DNA of 14,959 nucleotides from Rhodospirillales bacterium (GCA_016195145.1 JACQAF010000232.1:1-14959); one strand, 5' to 3'. Shown: positions 1 through 6,937, numbered from the stretch's first letter. A program made the numbers and translations. The notes: a model not told the origin generated them from the letters alone.

Positions 1-1
1 G

Positions 2-268
2 GCGATGGAGCTGCTAATGCCGTTCCGCAACGTGACCGTCTTTTACGGCCATATCCACCAGGAACATCATCATATGACCGGGCACATCGCCCACCACGGC
101 GCGATGTCGCTGATCTTCCCGTTGCCCGCACCCGGCTCGCAGCCGAAACGCGCCCCGGTCGCCTGGGATCCGGCGGCGCCCTACCAGGGGCTTGGCTTCC
201 GCACCGTCGCGGCGAAAACGGGCAACGCGCCCTATACGGTTGTCGAAAAACCGATCGGCAAAGCCTGA
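2..268 (+). CDS. Metallophosphoesterase, C-terminal part (5' truncated by window)
   Basis: This is the last ~89 codons of a larger protein whose reading frame is open to the left edge, so the start lies outside the window. The readable part has a Gly-His-Ile-His motif (GHIHQ, bases 47-61) followed by a run of histidines. GHxH is the last metal-binding block of calcineurin-like phosphoesterases, where the two His help hold the dinuclear metal centre. A ~65-residue tail follows, which in this family packs beside the active site. The stop codon lies 3 bp before the ATG of the CuA cupredoxin gene, so the two are almost certainly co-transcribed. The substrate cannot be told from this fragment. The family call is good; any further function would be a guess. 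Confidence 0.75.
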   Translation, partial: AMELLMPFRNVTVFYGHIHQEHHHMTGHIAHHGAMSLIFPLPAPGSQPKRAPVAWDPAAPYQGLGFRTVAAKTGNAPYTVVEKPIGKA

Positions 269-271
269 ACA

Positions 272-634
272 ATGGGGCGCAGCAAGGACTGGATGATCCT
301 GGCGGTTGCGGCGGCGGTCGGCGCCGCCGCGCCGCTTGTCGTGCGCGGCGATCAAGGCGAGCGGGTGATACGCATCGAGGCCCAGCAATTCGAGTACAAG
401 CCGGAAGAAGTGGTTCTGAAAAAGGGCGAGCCGGTGATTCTCGAACTGGTGTCGCTCGACCGCGTGCACGGCTTCAACATGCCCTCGCTCGGCATCCGGG
501 CCGAGATCGGGCCGTATCAATCGACGCGCATCCGGCTGGTCCCCGACAAGACGGGCCGTTTCGCCTTTCATTGCGACATGTTCTGCGGCGGCGGCCACGA
601 CGAGATGGATGGCCGTATCGTCGTCGTCGAATAG
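272..634 (+). CDS. Exported cupredoxin with a COX II-type CuA site
   Basis: A 120-residue protein with one hydrophobic N-terminal segment (about residues 7-24: signal peptide or membrane anchor) and a single cupredoxin domain (about 31-120). The candidate copper ligands are H66, C101, C105, H109 and M112. Their spacing (35, 4, 4, 3) is the same as that of the CuA ligands of cytochrome oxidase subunit II (H161, C196, C200, H204, M207 in bovine numbering, from memory). The glutamate that supplies a backbone carbonyl in COX II (E198) is Met103 here. CuA centres carry electrons, so a periplasmic electron-transfer or copper-handling role is likely. There is no cytochrome oxidase subunit I gene beside it; the upstream partner is a metallophosphoesterase 3 bp away. 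It ends 6 bp from the 3' end of the convergent typA. The fold and ligand set are well supported; the role is not known. Confidence 0.85.
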   Translation: MGRSKDWMILAVAAAVGAAAPLVVRGDQGERVIRIEAQQFEYKPEEVVLKKGEPVILELVSLDRVHGFNMPSLGIRAEIGPYQSTRIRLVPDKTGRFAFHCDMFCGGGHDEMDGRIVVVE

Positions 635-640
635 CCGGGG

Positions 641-2476
641 TCAGCCCGTGCCGGTCTCGGCCTCGGCTTCGGCGGCGCGGTCGGCCCGCTTGCGGTCGTT
701 GGGGTCGAGCAGCCGCTTGCGCAGCCGGATCGATTTCGGCGTCACCTCGACCAGCTCGTCGTCGGCGACATAGGCGATCGCCTGTTCGAGCGCGAGCAGC
801 TTGGGCGTGGTCAAACGCACCGCCTCGTCCTTCGAGGTCGTACGGATATTGGTCAGTTGCTTGCCCTTCATCGGGTTGACGTCGAGATCGTTGTCGCGCG
901 TGTGCTCGCCGATGATCATGCCGCGATAGACCTGCGTGCCGGGGACGATCAGCATCGGCCCGCGATCCTCGAGATTCCACAACGCGTAGGCCACCGCCAC
1001 GCCGTCGGCGTTCGACACCAAGACGCCGGTATGGCGGCCCTCGATCGGCCCCTTATGGGGCACATAGCTGTGGAAGACCCGGTTCATGATGCCGGTGCCG
1101 CGCGTATCGCTGAGGAACTCGCCGTGATAGCCGATCAGCCCGCGCGACGGGGCGACGAAAGTCAGCCGCACCTTGCCGCCGCCCGAAGGCCGCATGTCGG
1201 TCAGCTCGCCGCGCCGGCGGCCGATCTTGTCGACCACCACGCCGGAATACGCCTCGTCGACGTCGACCTGCACTTCTTCGACCGGCTCCAGCCGGCCGCC
1301 CTTGTCGTCGGTGCGGAACAGCACGCGCGGCCGGCCGACCGACAGCTCGAAGCCCTCGCGGCGCATGGTTTCGACGAGGACGCCGAGCTGCAATTCGCCG
1401 CGCCCGGCGACCTCGAAAGCGTCTTTCTGTTCGCTTTCGCGCACCCGGATGGCGACGTTGCCTTCCGATTCGCGCATCAGCCGGTCGCGGATCATCCGCG
1501 AGGTGACCTTGCTGCCCTCGCGCCCGGCAAGCGGGGAATCGTTGACTGAAAAGGTCATCGACAGCGTCGGCGGGTCGATGGGCGACGCGGCGACCGGGGC
1601 CGTCGCCCCGGGCTCGCAAATGGTGTCGGCGACGGTCGTCTTGGTCAGGCCGGCAATGGCGACGATATCGCCCGCCTCGGCCTCGTCGATCGGCACGCGA
1701 TCGAGGCCGCGGAAGGCGAGCAGCTTGGTTAGTCGCCCCTCCTCGATCGTCGCGCCGTCGCGCGACATCGACTTGACCGTCATGTTGACCTTCGCCGTGC
1801 CGCGATGGATGCGCCCGGTCAGCACACGGCCGAGATAGGGATCGTATTCGAGGGTGGTCACCAGCATGGCGAACTGCCCGGTCTCGGCCTTGGGCGGCGG
1901 CACATAATCGACGATCAGATCGAATAGCGGCGTCAGGTCCTCGCGCGGCGCCTCAAGGCTGGTCGCCGCCCAGCCGCTGCGGCCCGAGGCAAAAAGCGTG
2001 GGGAAGTCGAGCTGCTCGTCGGTCGCGCCAAGGGCGGCGAAAAGATCGAACACCTCGTCATGGACCTGGTGCGAACGGGCGTCGGCGCGATCGACCTTGT
2101 TGACAACCACGATCGGCCGCAGGCCCTGACGCAGCGCCTTCATGGTGACGAACTTGGTCTGCGGCATTGGCCCCTCGGCCGCATCGACCAGCACCACCAC
2201 GCCATCGACCATCGAGAGGATGCGCTCGACCTCGCCGCCGAAATCGGCGTGACCCGGCGTATCGACGATGTTGAGGCGCACGTCCTTCCACATCACGGCC
2301 GTGCATTTGGCGAGGATGGTGATGCCGCGCTCGCGCTCAAGATCGTTCGAATCCATCGCCCGTTCGGCCACTTGCTGGTTGGCGCGGAAGGCTCCCGACT
2401 GTTTTAGCAAGGCGTCGACCAGGGTCGTTTTGCCGTGGTCGACATGGGCAATAATGGCGAGGTTGCGGAGTTTCAT
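641..2476 (-). CDS. typA: GTP-binding protein TypA/BipA
   Basis: A ribosome-associated translational GTPase of the EF-G/LepA group, involved in 50S assembly and in stress or cold adaptation. The 611 residues match the usual family length of about 605-615. The G domain is intact: P-loop AHVDHGKTT at residues 10-18, the switch I region RGITI near 50-54, DTPGHADF at 72-79, and NKVD at 126-129. The C-terminal BipA-specific domain includes the region GLIGYHGEFL. The start was placed at the ATG at 2476, giving MKLRNLAIIAHVDHG, which is how the family begins; the frame is open for 31 more codons upstream but that part is not family-like. It is the second gene behind adenosine kinase on the minus strand, separated by 155 bp containing a strong hairpin, so it probably has its own transcription or is attenuated. 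The C-terminus is a short acidic tail. Confidence 0.97.
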   Translation of the reverse strand: MKLRNLAIIAHVDHGKTTLVDALLKQSGAFRANQQVAERAMDSNDLERERGITILAKCTAVMWKDVRLNIVDTPGHADFGGEVERILSMVDGVVVLVDAAEGPMPQTKFVTMKALRQGLRPIVVVNKVDRADARSHQVHDEVFDLFAALGATDEQLDFPTLFASGRSGWAATSLEAPREDLTPLFDLIVDYVPPPKAETGQFAMLVTTLEYDPYLGRVLTGRIHRGTAKVNMTVKSMSRDGATIEEGRLTKLLAFRGLDRVPIDEAEAGDIVAIAGLTKTTVADTICEPGATAPVAASPIDPPTLSMTFSVNDSPLAGREGSKVTSRMIRDRLMRESEGNVAIRVRESEQKDAFEVAGRGELQLGVLVETMRREGFELSVGRPRVLFRTDDKGGRLEPVEEVQVDVDEAYSGVVVDKIGRRRGELTDMRPSGGGKVRLTFVAPSRGLIGYHGEFLSDTRGTGIMNRVFHSYVPHKGPIEGRHTGVLVSNADGVAVAYALWNLEDRGPMLIVPGTQVYRGMIIGEHTRDNDLDVNPMKGKQLTNIRTTSKDEAVRLTTPKLLALEQAIAYVADDELVEVTPKSIRLRKRLLDPNDRKRADRAAEAEAETGTG

Positions 2477-2525
2477 GATTCCGTTCTGCACAAAAGCGGG
2501 GCTCAACAGGGCGCTCGTAAAACAA

Positions 2526-2558
2526 CGAACCGGGTGTGGAAAACCCACCCCGGTTTCG
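2526..2558 (-). terminator. Hairpin with T-rich tail between adenosine kinase and typA
   Basis: Read on the minus strand, an imperfect inverted repeat (left arm beginning CGAAACCGGGG, right arm ending CACCCGGTTCG) closes a TTTT loop. About 13 pairs form, with small bulges. It is followed at once by TTGTTTTA. This is the layout of a rho-independent terminator. It lies 74 bp past the adenosine kinase stop and 50 bp before the typA ATG. It could end the upstream transcript or act as an attenuator in the typA leader. Pairing was done by eye; no folding energy was computed. Confidence 0.5.
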
Positions 2559-2631
2559 TGCGGGCGCACTCTACGCTTTCGAGATGGGCGGCGAAAGCCC
2601 CTATATCAAGCCGATCCTCCCGGGGTAACGA

Positions 2632-3630
2632 TCAGCCGAGCTTCGTTTTAACCAAATCCTTGAGCGCGATTTCCGGCCGTGCCCCGAAATGGGAAATGAC
2701 CTCGGCCGCGGCGATGCCGCCGATCCGGCCGCACATATCGAGCGGCCGGCCTTGCGCCAGCGCCCACAGGAAGCCGGCGGCGAAAAGATCGCCGGCCCCG
2801 GTCGTGTCGATCACGCGCTCGACCTTCTCGGCCGGAACTGCATACGTCTGGCCGTTGTCGACGACGACCGAACCCTGGGCGCTGCGGGTCAGGGCGGCGA
2901 TCCGGTTGCTTTTTCCGGCGCGCAGTTCAACGACCGCCGCGTCGAAGGTTTTTACCTGATACAGCGCGGCAATCTCGGCCTCGTTGGCGAACAGGATATC
3001 GACGTGCTGATCGGCCAGTTCGCGGAATTCGGCGCGATGGCGATCGACACAGAACGGATCGGAAAGGGTTAAGGCCACCTTGCGGCCGGCGGCGTGGGCA
3101 ATCCGCATCGCCTTGCGGAAGGCTTCCTTGGCCGCCGGTTTGTCCCACAGATATCCTTCGAGGTAGACGATCTCGGCTGCCTCGATGGTGCGTTCGTGGA
3201 CGTCGTCCGGGCCTAGCTCGACGCAGGCGCCGAGATAGGTCTGCATGGTGCGGTGGGCGTCGGGGGTGACGAAAATCAGGCACCGCGCCGTCGGCGGGCC
3301 CGATTTGGCGGCCGGAGTGGCGAAGGTGACGCCGGCAGCGCGGATGTCGTGACGAAAAATCTCGCCAAGCTGATCGGCGCAGACCTTGCCGATATAACCC
3401 GCCCGCCCGCCCAGCGAGGCGACCCCGACCATGGTGTTGGCCGCCGACCCACCCGAACATTCGATGCCCGGATTCATCGCCGTGTAGAGGAGATGGGCGC
3501 GTTCGGCATCGATCAGGGTCATCGCGTCTTTGGCTAACCGATTGCCCTTCAGAAAGGCGTCATCGGTCTTGGCCAGCACATCGACAATCGCGTTGCCGAT
3601 GCCGACAACGTCATAATCCGATCTCGCCAT
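2632..3630 (-). CDS. Adenosine kinase (PfkB-family carbohydrate kinase)
   Basis: A PfkB/ribokinase-family sugar kinase of 332 residues, the usual size for the adenosine-kinase-like proteins of alphaproteobacteria. It would phosphorylate adenosine to AMP with ATP in the cytoplasm (purine salvage). Visible signatures are the N-terminal substrate-side motif SGGSAANT at 59-66, NEAE at 216-219 (Mg/phosphate-binding NxxE), and the C-terminal DTTGAGD at 275-281, whose last Asp is the catalytic base. The start was chosen at the ATG at 3630 (MARSDYDVVGIGNAIVDV), typical of the family. The frame runs open for another 152 codons upstream, but that stretch is antisense to the EI24 gene and not kinase-like. 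An AGAGGA sequence ends 10 nt before the ATG. Substrate specificity within PfkB cannot be proved from motifs, so other nucleoside or sugar substrates remain possible. Confidence 0.88.
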   Translation of the reverse strand: MARSDYDVVGIGNAIVDVLAKTDDAFLKGNRLAKDAMTLIDAERAHLLYTAMNPGIECSGGSAANTMVGVASLGGRAGYIGKVCADQLGEIFRHDIRAAGVTFATPAAKSGPPTARCLIFVTPDAHRTMQTYLGACVELGPDDVHERTIEAAEIVYLEGYLWDKPAAKEAFRKAMRIAHAAGRKVALTLSDPFCVDRHRAEFRELADQHVDILFANEAEIAALYQVKTFDAAVVELRAGKSNRIAALTRSAQGSVVVDNGQTYAVPAEKVERVIDTTGAGDLFAAGFLWALAQGRPLDMCGRIGGIAAAEVISHFGARPEIALKDLVKTKLG

Positions 3631-3668
3631 GGGTCCCGAATCCTCTCGCCGACGGAAAATCCGGGCGC

Positions 3669-3696
3669 AGTATAGCCGCGTGTTAGAGCCGTACAA
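3669..3696 (-). promoter_or_regulatory. Probable promoter of the adenosine kinase gene
   Basis: On the minus strand there is TTGTAC, a 16-bp spacer and TATACT (5 of 6 matches to the -10 consensus). Transcription would start near 3662, giving a leader of about 32 nt that contains the AGAGGA ribosome-binding sequence. The -35 match is weak; the -10 element and its position make this plausible. Confidence 0.45.
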
Positions 3697-3730
3697 GCCC
3701 GCGAACCGCCGCCGACCAGCGGATGCGGGG

Positions 3731-3759
3731 TTGATCGACTGGGTGCCCCTGCTTACAAC
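3731..3759 (+). promoter_or_regulatory. Probable promoter of the EI24 gene, predicting a leaderless mRNA
   Basis: TTGATC (3731-3736), a 17-bp spacer and TACAAC (3754-3759) form a sigma70-like promoter. The -10 element ends 6 nt before the ATG at 3766, so the expected start of transcription is at or next to the A of the start codon. No good Shine-Dalgarno sequence lies before the ATG, which fits a leaderless message. Confidence 0.45.
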
Positions 3760-3765
3760 AGGCCC

Positions 3766-4473
3766 ATGTTCGCCGCCTTTGCCCGTGCTTTTCGCCAGCT
3801 CCCCGAACCGGCGTTGCGGCGGCCCTTGGTGCGCAGCGTCCTGCTGGCCGCCGCGAGCTTCGCCGCGTTGTGGGCGGGCCTGTGGTATCTTTTGACCCGC
3901 ACACCCCTGTTCGATCTCGTTTGGCTGCAATGGGCCGTTGAGGCGCTGGGCGGGCTGACGGCGACCATTCTCACCGTCATCCTGTTTCCGGTCGTCATGG
4001 CGGCGATCCTGTCGCTGTTCCTCGACGGGGTGAGCGCCGCAGTCGAGGCGCGCTATTACCCCGGCTTGCCGCCACCCCGCGATCAACCCCTGATCGCCCA
4101 GCTCGGCGGGGCCACCCGATTCCTCGCCATCTCGATCCTGCTCAATCTGGTCGTTCTGCCTCTGTACCTGGTTCCACTACTAAATCTAGTGGTCTTCTAT
4201 GTCTTGAACGGTTATCTTTTGGGGCGCGAGTATTACGAGATGGTGGCGCTGCGCCGGCTCGAGCCGGAAGAGGCATCGGGCCTGTGGCGCCGCCGCCGGT
4301 TTGCGGCGATGGCCGCAGGCACGGTGATCGCCTTTCTCTCCTCGGTACCGCTTCTCAATCTGGCGGCGCCGGTGGTAGCAGTTGCGGCGATGATTCATCT
4401 TCTCGCGGGCTGGCGTCGCGATATCCGCGTCGCGACAGTGCCCGGTAACGAGGAGACGGGTATCGCCGATTGA
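3766..4473 (+). CDS. EI24/CysZ-like integral membrane protein
   Basis: A 235-residue, very hydrophobic inner-membrane protein. Hydrophobic stretches are seen at about residues 24-44, 62-86, 118-150 and 180-213, with an Arg-rich loop (WRRRRF, 174-179) and charged ends. The segment LLGREYYEMVALRRL at 151-165 is a hallmark of the EI24 domain family, which also includes the sulfate permease-like protein CysZ. The alphaproteobacterial members are mostly uncharacterised, so sulfate transport should not be assumed; no cys genes are nearby. The start is the ATG 6 nt after a -10-like element, with no ribosome-binding site, suggesting leaderless translation. It is divergent from adenosine kinase (135 bp apart) and followed 72 bp later by a bactofilin gene on the same strand. 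Confidence 0.85.
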   Translation: MFAAFARAFRQLPEPALRRPLVRSVLLAAASFAALWAGLWYLLTRTPLFDLVWLQWAVEALGGLTATILTVILFPVVMAAILSLFLDGVSAAVEARYYPGLPPPRDQPLIAQLGGATRFLAISILLNLVVLPLYLVPLLNLVVFYVLNGYLLGREYYEMVALRRLEPEEASGLWRRRRFAAMAAGTVIAFLSSVPLLNLAAPVVAVAAMIHLLAGWRRDIRVATVPGNEETGIAD

Positions 4474-4477
4474 GCCC

Positions 4478-4509
4478 GTTTCGGACCGGGCACCCGGTCG
4501 GTTCGAGAC
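4478..4509 (+). other. Hairpin between the EI24 and bactofilin genes
   Basis: A perfect 7-bp inverted repeat, GACCGGG / CCCGGTC, with only CA between (4484-4499), is flanked by a second complementary pair, GTTTCG / CGAGAC, offset by a 4-nt bulge. It starts 4 bp after the EI24 stop codon. No run of T follows, so it is not a classical intrinsic terminator. It may protect the 3' end of the upstream message, weaken read-through into the bactofilin gene, or be a protein-binding palindrome. Confidence 0.4.
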
Positions 4510-4545
4510 GCCCCCTGCGGCACACGACACGAAAGGACGCGATCG

Positions 4546-5172
4546 ATGTTTCGGCGAAAGAAAGACGACAGCGAAGATCACAAAATCGTCGCTGCGGGCG
4601 ATGATCTGCCGCCGGCCGATTCGGCGCTGGCTGGGCCAAAACCGTTTCCCCGCCCGGTGCTGCCGCCGATGCCGACCGCGCTTGGCGGCGGCCCGATTAC
4701 CCGTTCGCCGGCACCCGGCGCCCTGGCGCCGCGTTCGCCGGCAGGCGGCCGCGACCGGCCGACCGATGAATCGGAAGGCAAGAAACTGATTGTCGGCCGC
4801 GAAATCTGCCTATCGGGGCAGATCACCTCCTGCGAGCGGCTGATCGTCGAGGGTCAGGTCGAGGCCGCCCTGTCGGAAAGCCGGCTGGTCGAGATTGCCG
4901 AGACCGGGTTCTTCAAGGGCACGGCCGAGATCGAAACCGCCGAGATCGCCGGCCGGTTCGAAGGCAGCATCACGGTGCGCGAGCGCCTGTTCATCCGCTC
5001 GACCGGACGCGTTCACGGGACGATTCGCTACGGCCAGATCGAAATCGAGCCGGGCGGCGAAATATCGGGCGACGTGCAAGTCGTTTCGGGGCGCAGCCAG
5101 CCGTCGCTCAAGGCGGTTGCGGAGCCAGGTGGCGATGGGCATCACGCCTCGCTGTCCCGGGATTCGGGTTAG
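4546..5172 (+). CDS. Bactofilin (polymer-forming cytoskeletal protein)
   Basis: A 208-residue protein with a basic N-terminus (MFRRKKDD), a Pro/Gly/Ala-rich disordered region (about 20-75), and then the bactofilin beta-helix domain (about 79-182), seen as regular short repeats of hydrophobic residues and glycines (for example GREICLSG, FFKGTAEI, RFEGSI, GTIRYGQIEI, GEISGDVQV). Bactofilins polymerise without nucleotide and act at the inner membrane in cell shape, stalk or division-site functions. A short polar tail (183-208) follows. AAGGAC at 4533-4538 is a good ribosome-binding site 7 nt before the ATG. Many bactofilin genes sit beside an M23 peptidase gene; none is present here. The neighbours are a membrane protein and, 30 bp downstream, a small lipoprotein. 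The family call is secure; the cellular role in this organism is unknown. Confidence 0.93.
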   Translation: MFRRKKDDSEDHKIVAAGDDLPPADSALAGPKPFPRPVLPPMPTALGGGPITRSPAPGALAPRSPAGGRDRPTDESEGKKLIVGREICLSGQITSCERLIVEGQVEAALSESRLVEIAETGFFKGTAEIETAEIAGRFEGSITVRERLFIRSTGRVHGTIRYGQIEIEPGGEISGDVQVVSGRSQPSLKAVAEPGGDGHHASLSRDSG

Positions 5173-5202
5173 TAGGCATACGCTGTCCGGTTCGTCGTCC
5201 GC

Positions 5203-5676
5203 ATGACAGTCTCGCCGGGTGCCCTGGGTCGCCTTCCGTTCGTATGGGCGGTGGCGCTGGGGCTGTTTCTCGCCGCCTGTTCCGGCGCGCCTTCGCCCGA
5301 CGCCGGGCCGGTCGACGATTTTGCGTCGCCCCAGACCGCCCTTGTCGTCGCACGGATCGAGCCGGCCGCCGGCAGCGCGCTCGCCGCCCTGCCGCCGCCG
5401 TCCCGGGCCCCGGATGACGCCCACCGCCTTGTCGGCTACGGCTTCGAGCAGTTACAGGACGCCTTGGGCCCCGCCCCCTTCGTGCGCCGCGACGGGCCGG
5501 CCCAGATCTGGCGCTACGAGGCAGACGAGTGTTATTTCGACGTCTTCCTCTATCGCGGTAAATCGGGGCTGCGGGTCACCCATGTCGAAACCCGGGCGCG
5601 CGGCATCGCGCCGGTGGCAACCGGCGCCTGTTACGATCGCATCATCGCCTTGCGTCGCCCGGCCCCAGCCGGTTGA
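5203..5676 (+). CDS. Small predicted outer-membrane lipoprotein, unknown function
   Basis: A 157-residue protein. Residues 1-25 are a lipoprotein signal (hydrophobic WAVALGLFLAA) ending in the lipobox L23-A24-A25-C26. Position +2 after the Cys is Ser, not Asp, which favours sorting to the outer membrane. A Pro/Ala-rich linker (27-70) follows. The compact C-terminal part (about 72-148) has a pattern reading LGPAPFVRRDGPAQIWRYEA, then CYFDVFLYR, recalling the fold of small SmpA/BamE-like lipoproteins, though I cannot claim homology. Cys at about 104 and 137 could form a disulfide. It follows the bactofilin gene by 30 bp and is probably co-transcribed. Its last 46 bp overlap the end of the convergent nth gene. 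Confidence 0.8.
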   Translation: MTVSPGALGRLPFVWAVALGLFLAACSGAPSPDAGPVDDFASPQTALVVARIEPAAGSALAALPPPSRAPDDAHRLVGYGFEQLQDALGPAPFVRRDGPAQIWRYEADECYFDVFLYRGKSGLRVTHVETRARGIAPVATGACYDRIIALRRPAPAG

Positions 5677-6347
5677 GCCTTTGCCCCCCGACGGGCAGGC
5701 GCTTTGTGCGCCGCCGCCCCGGTTTTCACCTCGAAATCGCATAGATCGCGCACCGGGCAGGCCGGACAATCGGGTTTGCGCGCCTTGCACACATGGCGCC
5801 CGTGCAAAATCAGCCAATGATGCGCGTGGTGGCGATAGACAGCGGGCGTGGCCTTCTCCAACCCCTGCTCGACTTCGAGCGGGGTCTTGCCCCGCGCGAG
5901 GCCGGTGCGGTTGGCGACACGGAATATATGGGTATCGACGGCGATTGTCGGCTCACCGAACGCGACATTGAGCACGACATTGGCCGTCTTGCGCCCAACC
6001 CCGGGCAGGGCCTCAAGCGCCGCACGGTCGCGCGGCACGTCGCCGCTGTGGCGCTCGATGAGCAGTTTAGAAAGCGCGATGACGTTCTTGGCCTTGGTGT
6101 TGAACAGGCCGATGGTCTTGATGTGCTCCTTGAGGCCCGCTTCGCCGAGCTTCAGCATCGCTGCGGGGGCGTCAACGACGGCGAACAGCCGGCGGGTCGC
6201 CTTGTTGACCCCGACATCGGTCGCCTGCGCCGACAGCACGACCGCGACCAGAAGCGTATAGGGGTTGCGGTATTCGAGCTCGGTCTGCGGCGCCGGGCGC
6301 TGGGCGGCAAGGCGACGATAGAATTCGGCAATGGTGGCGGGTTTCAT
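5631..6347 (-). CDS. nth: Endonuclease III (DNA glycosylase/AP lyase)
   Basis: A base-excision repair enzyme that removes oxidised pyrimidines and cleaves the abasic site. The 238 residues contain the helix-hairpin-helix LPGVGRKTANVV at 114-125 with catalytic Lys120, the downstream catalytic Asp138 (VDTH), and a [4Fe-4S] cluster motif C187-x6-C194-x2-C197-x5-C203. The numbering of all these residues agrees with E. coli Nth as I remember it, which shows there are no insertions in the core. A 35-residue Lys/Arg/Ala-rich tail extends past the cluster and makes the protein longer than E. coli Nth (211). The end of this tail is encoded opposite the end of the lipoprotein gene (46-bp overlap). The start ATG at 6347 gives MKPATIAEFYRRL, and the gene is divergent from DUF2244, 85 bp away. 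Confidence 0.97.
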   Translation of the reverse strand: MKPATIAEFYRRLAAQRPAPQTELEYRNPYTLLVAVVLSAQATDVGVNKATRRLFAVVDAPAAMLKLGEAGLKEHIKTIGLFNTKAKNVIALSKLLIERHSGDVPRDRAALEALPGVGRKTANVVLNVAFGEPTIAVDTHIFRVANRTGLARGKTPLEVEQGLEKATPAVYRHHAHHWLILHGRHVCKARKPDCPACPVRDLCDFEVKTGAAAHKAPARRGAKAQPAGAGRRKAMMRS

Positions 6348-6396
6348 TGGCGGCCACTCTAACCGCGCGCGCGACGCGGGGAAAGAGCGTGGAGTT

Positions 6397-6426
6397 TTGA
6401 CCGGTCCCGTCGCCGGCGTCTATCAT
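6397..6426 (+). promoter_or_regulatory. Probable promoter of the DUF2244 gene, predicting a leaderless mRNA
   Basis: TTGACC (6397-6402, 5 of 6 to consensus), an 18-bp spacer and TATCAT (6421-6426, 4 of 6). The -10 element ends 6 nt before the ATG at 6433, the same distance as at the EI24 promoter in this window, and there is no Shine-Dalgarno sequence. The start of transcription should fall at the start codon. Confidence 0.5.
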
Positions 6427-6432
6427 CCGTTC

Positions 6433-6927
6433 ATGGCCGATATCAGCCCGCCGCCGCCCGTGCTCGACCTTGTTCTGCGCCCGCATCGCAGCCTGTCGCC
6501 GGCCGGTTTCTGGATCGTGATGGGCATCCTCGCCGTGTGGAGCTTTGCCGGCGGAATCGTCTTTTGGTCGATCGGCGCTTGGCCGGTGATCGGCTTCGCC
6601 GGCCTCGATTTCGCGCTCGTTTACTGGGCGTTTCGCGCCAGCTACGCCAGCGCGCGGCTTTACGAACGTTTGCGCCTGTCGGAAGACGAACTGGTCGTCG
6701 AACGGGTTCATCCTTCGGGCGACGGCGAAACCTTCGTCTTCCAGCCTTACTGGCTGCGCGTCGAGATCGACGCCCGGCCGGAACACCCGTCGCGCCTTAT
6801 CCTCGCGAGCCACGGCCGGACCCTGACCGTGGGCGCCTTCCTGCCCCCGTCCGAGCGGACGGCGCTGGCGGCGACGCTCCGCGACGCGCTCGGCCGGCTG
6901 CGTCGCACACCGGTCCCGGTCCCGTAG
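6433..6927 (+). CDS. DUF2244 family membrane protein
   Basis: A 164-residue protein with two closely spaced hydrophobic helices (about 26-44 and 46-66), a short charged stretch (YERLRLSEDELVVERV, about 77-92), and a soluble beta-rich C-terminal domain. This two-helix plus small-domain plan, with the RLSEDEL-type strand after the second helix and a Trp/Arg-rich section (PYWLRVEID), is typical of DUF2244, a family common in alphaproteobacteria and often found next to nth. Function is unknown. The start was placed at 6433 (MADISPPPP): the frame is open 34 codons further upstream, but that stretch overlaps the nth start and would swallow a good promoter. It ends 10 bp from the convergent PAS_5 gene. 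Confidence 0.85.
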   Translation: MADISPPPPVLDLVLRPHRSLSPAGFWIVMGILAVWSFAGGIVFWSIGAWPVIGFAGLDFALVYWAFRASYASARLYERLRLSEDELVVERVHPSGDGETFVFQPYWLRVEIDARPEHPSRLILASHGRTLTVGAFLPPSERTALAATLRDALGRLRRTPVPVP

Positions 6928-6937
6928 ACCCGCAACC

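Noticed and set aside
857..1549. 230-codon plus-strand open frame opposite typA
   Set aside because: It is fully antisense to a well-supported GTPase gene, and its product is His/Asp/Ala-rich without domain pattern, as expected for an antisense frame in GC-rich DNA.
3631..4086. N-terminal extension of adenosine kinase by 152 codons
   Set aside because: The extra sequence lies antisense to the EI24 gene and over the adenosine kinase promoter, and does not resemble a kinase or any domain.
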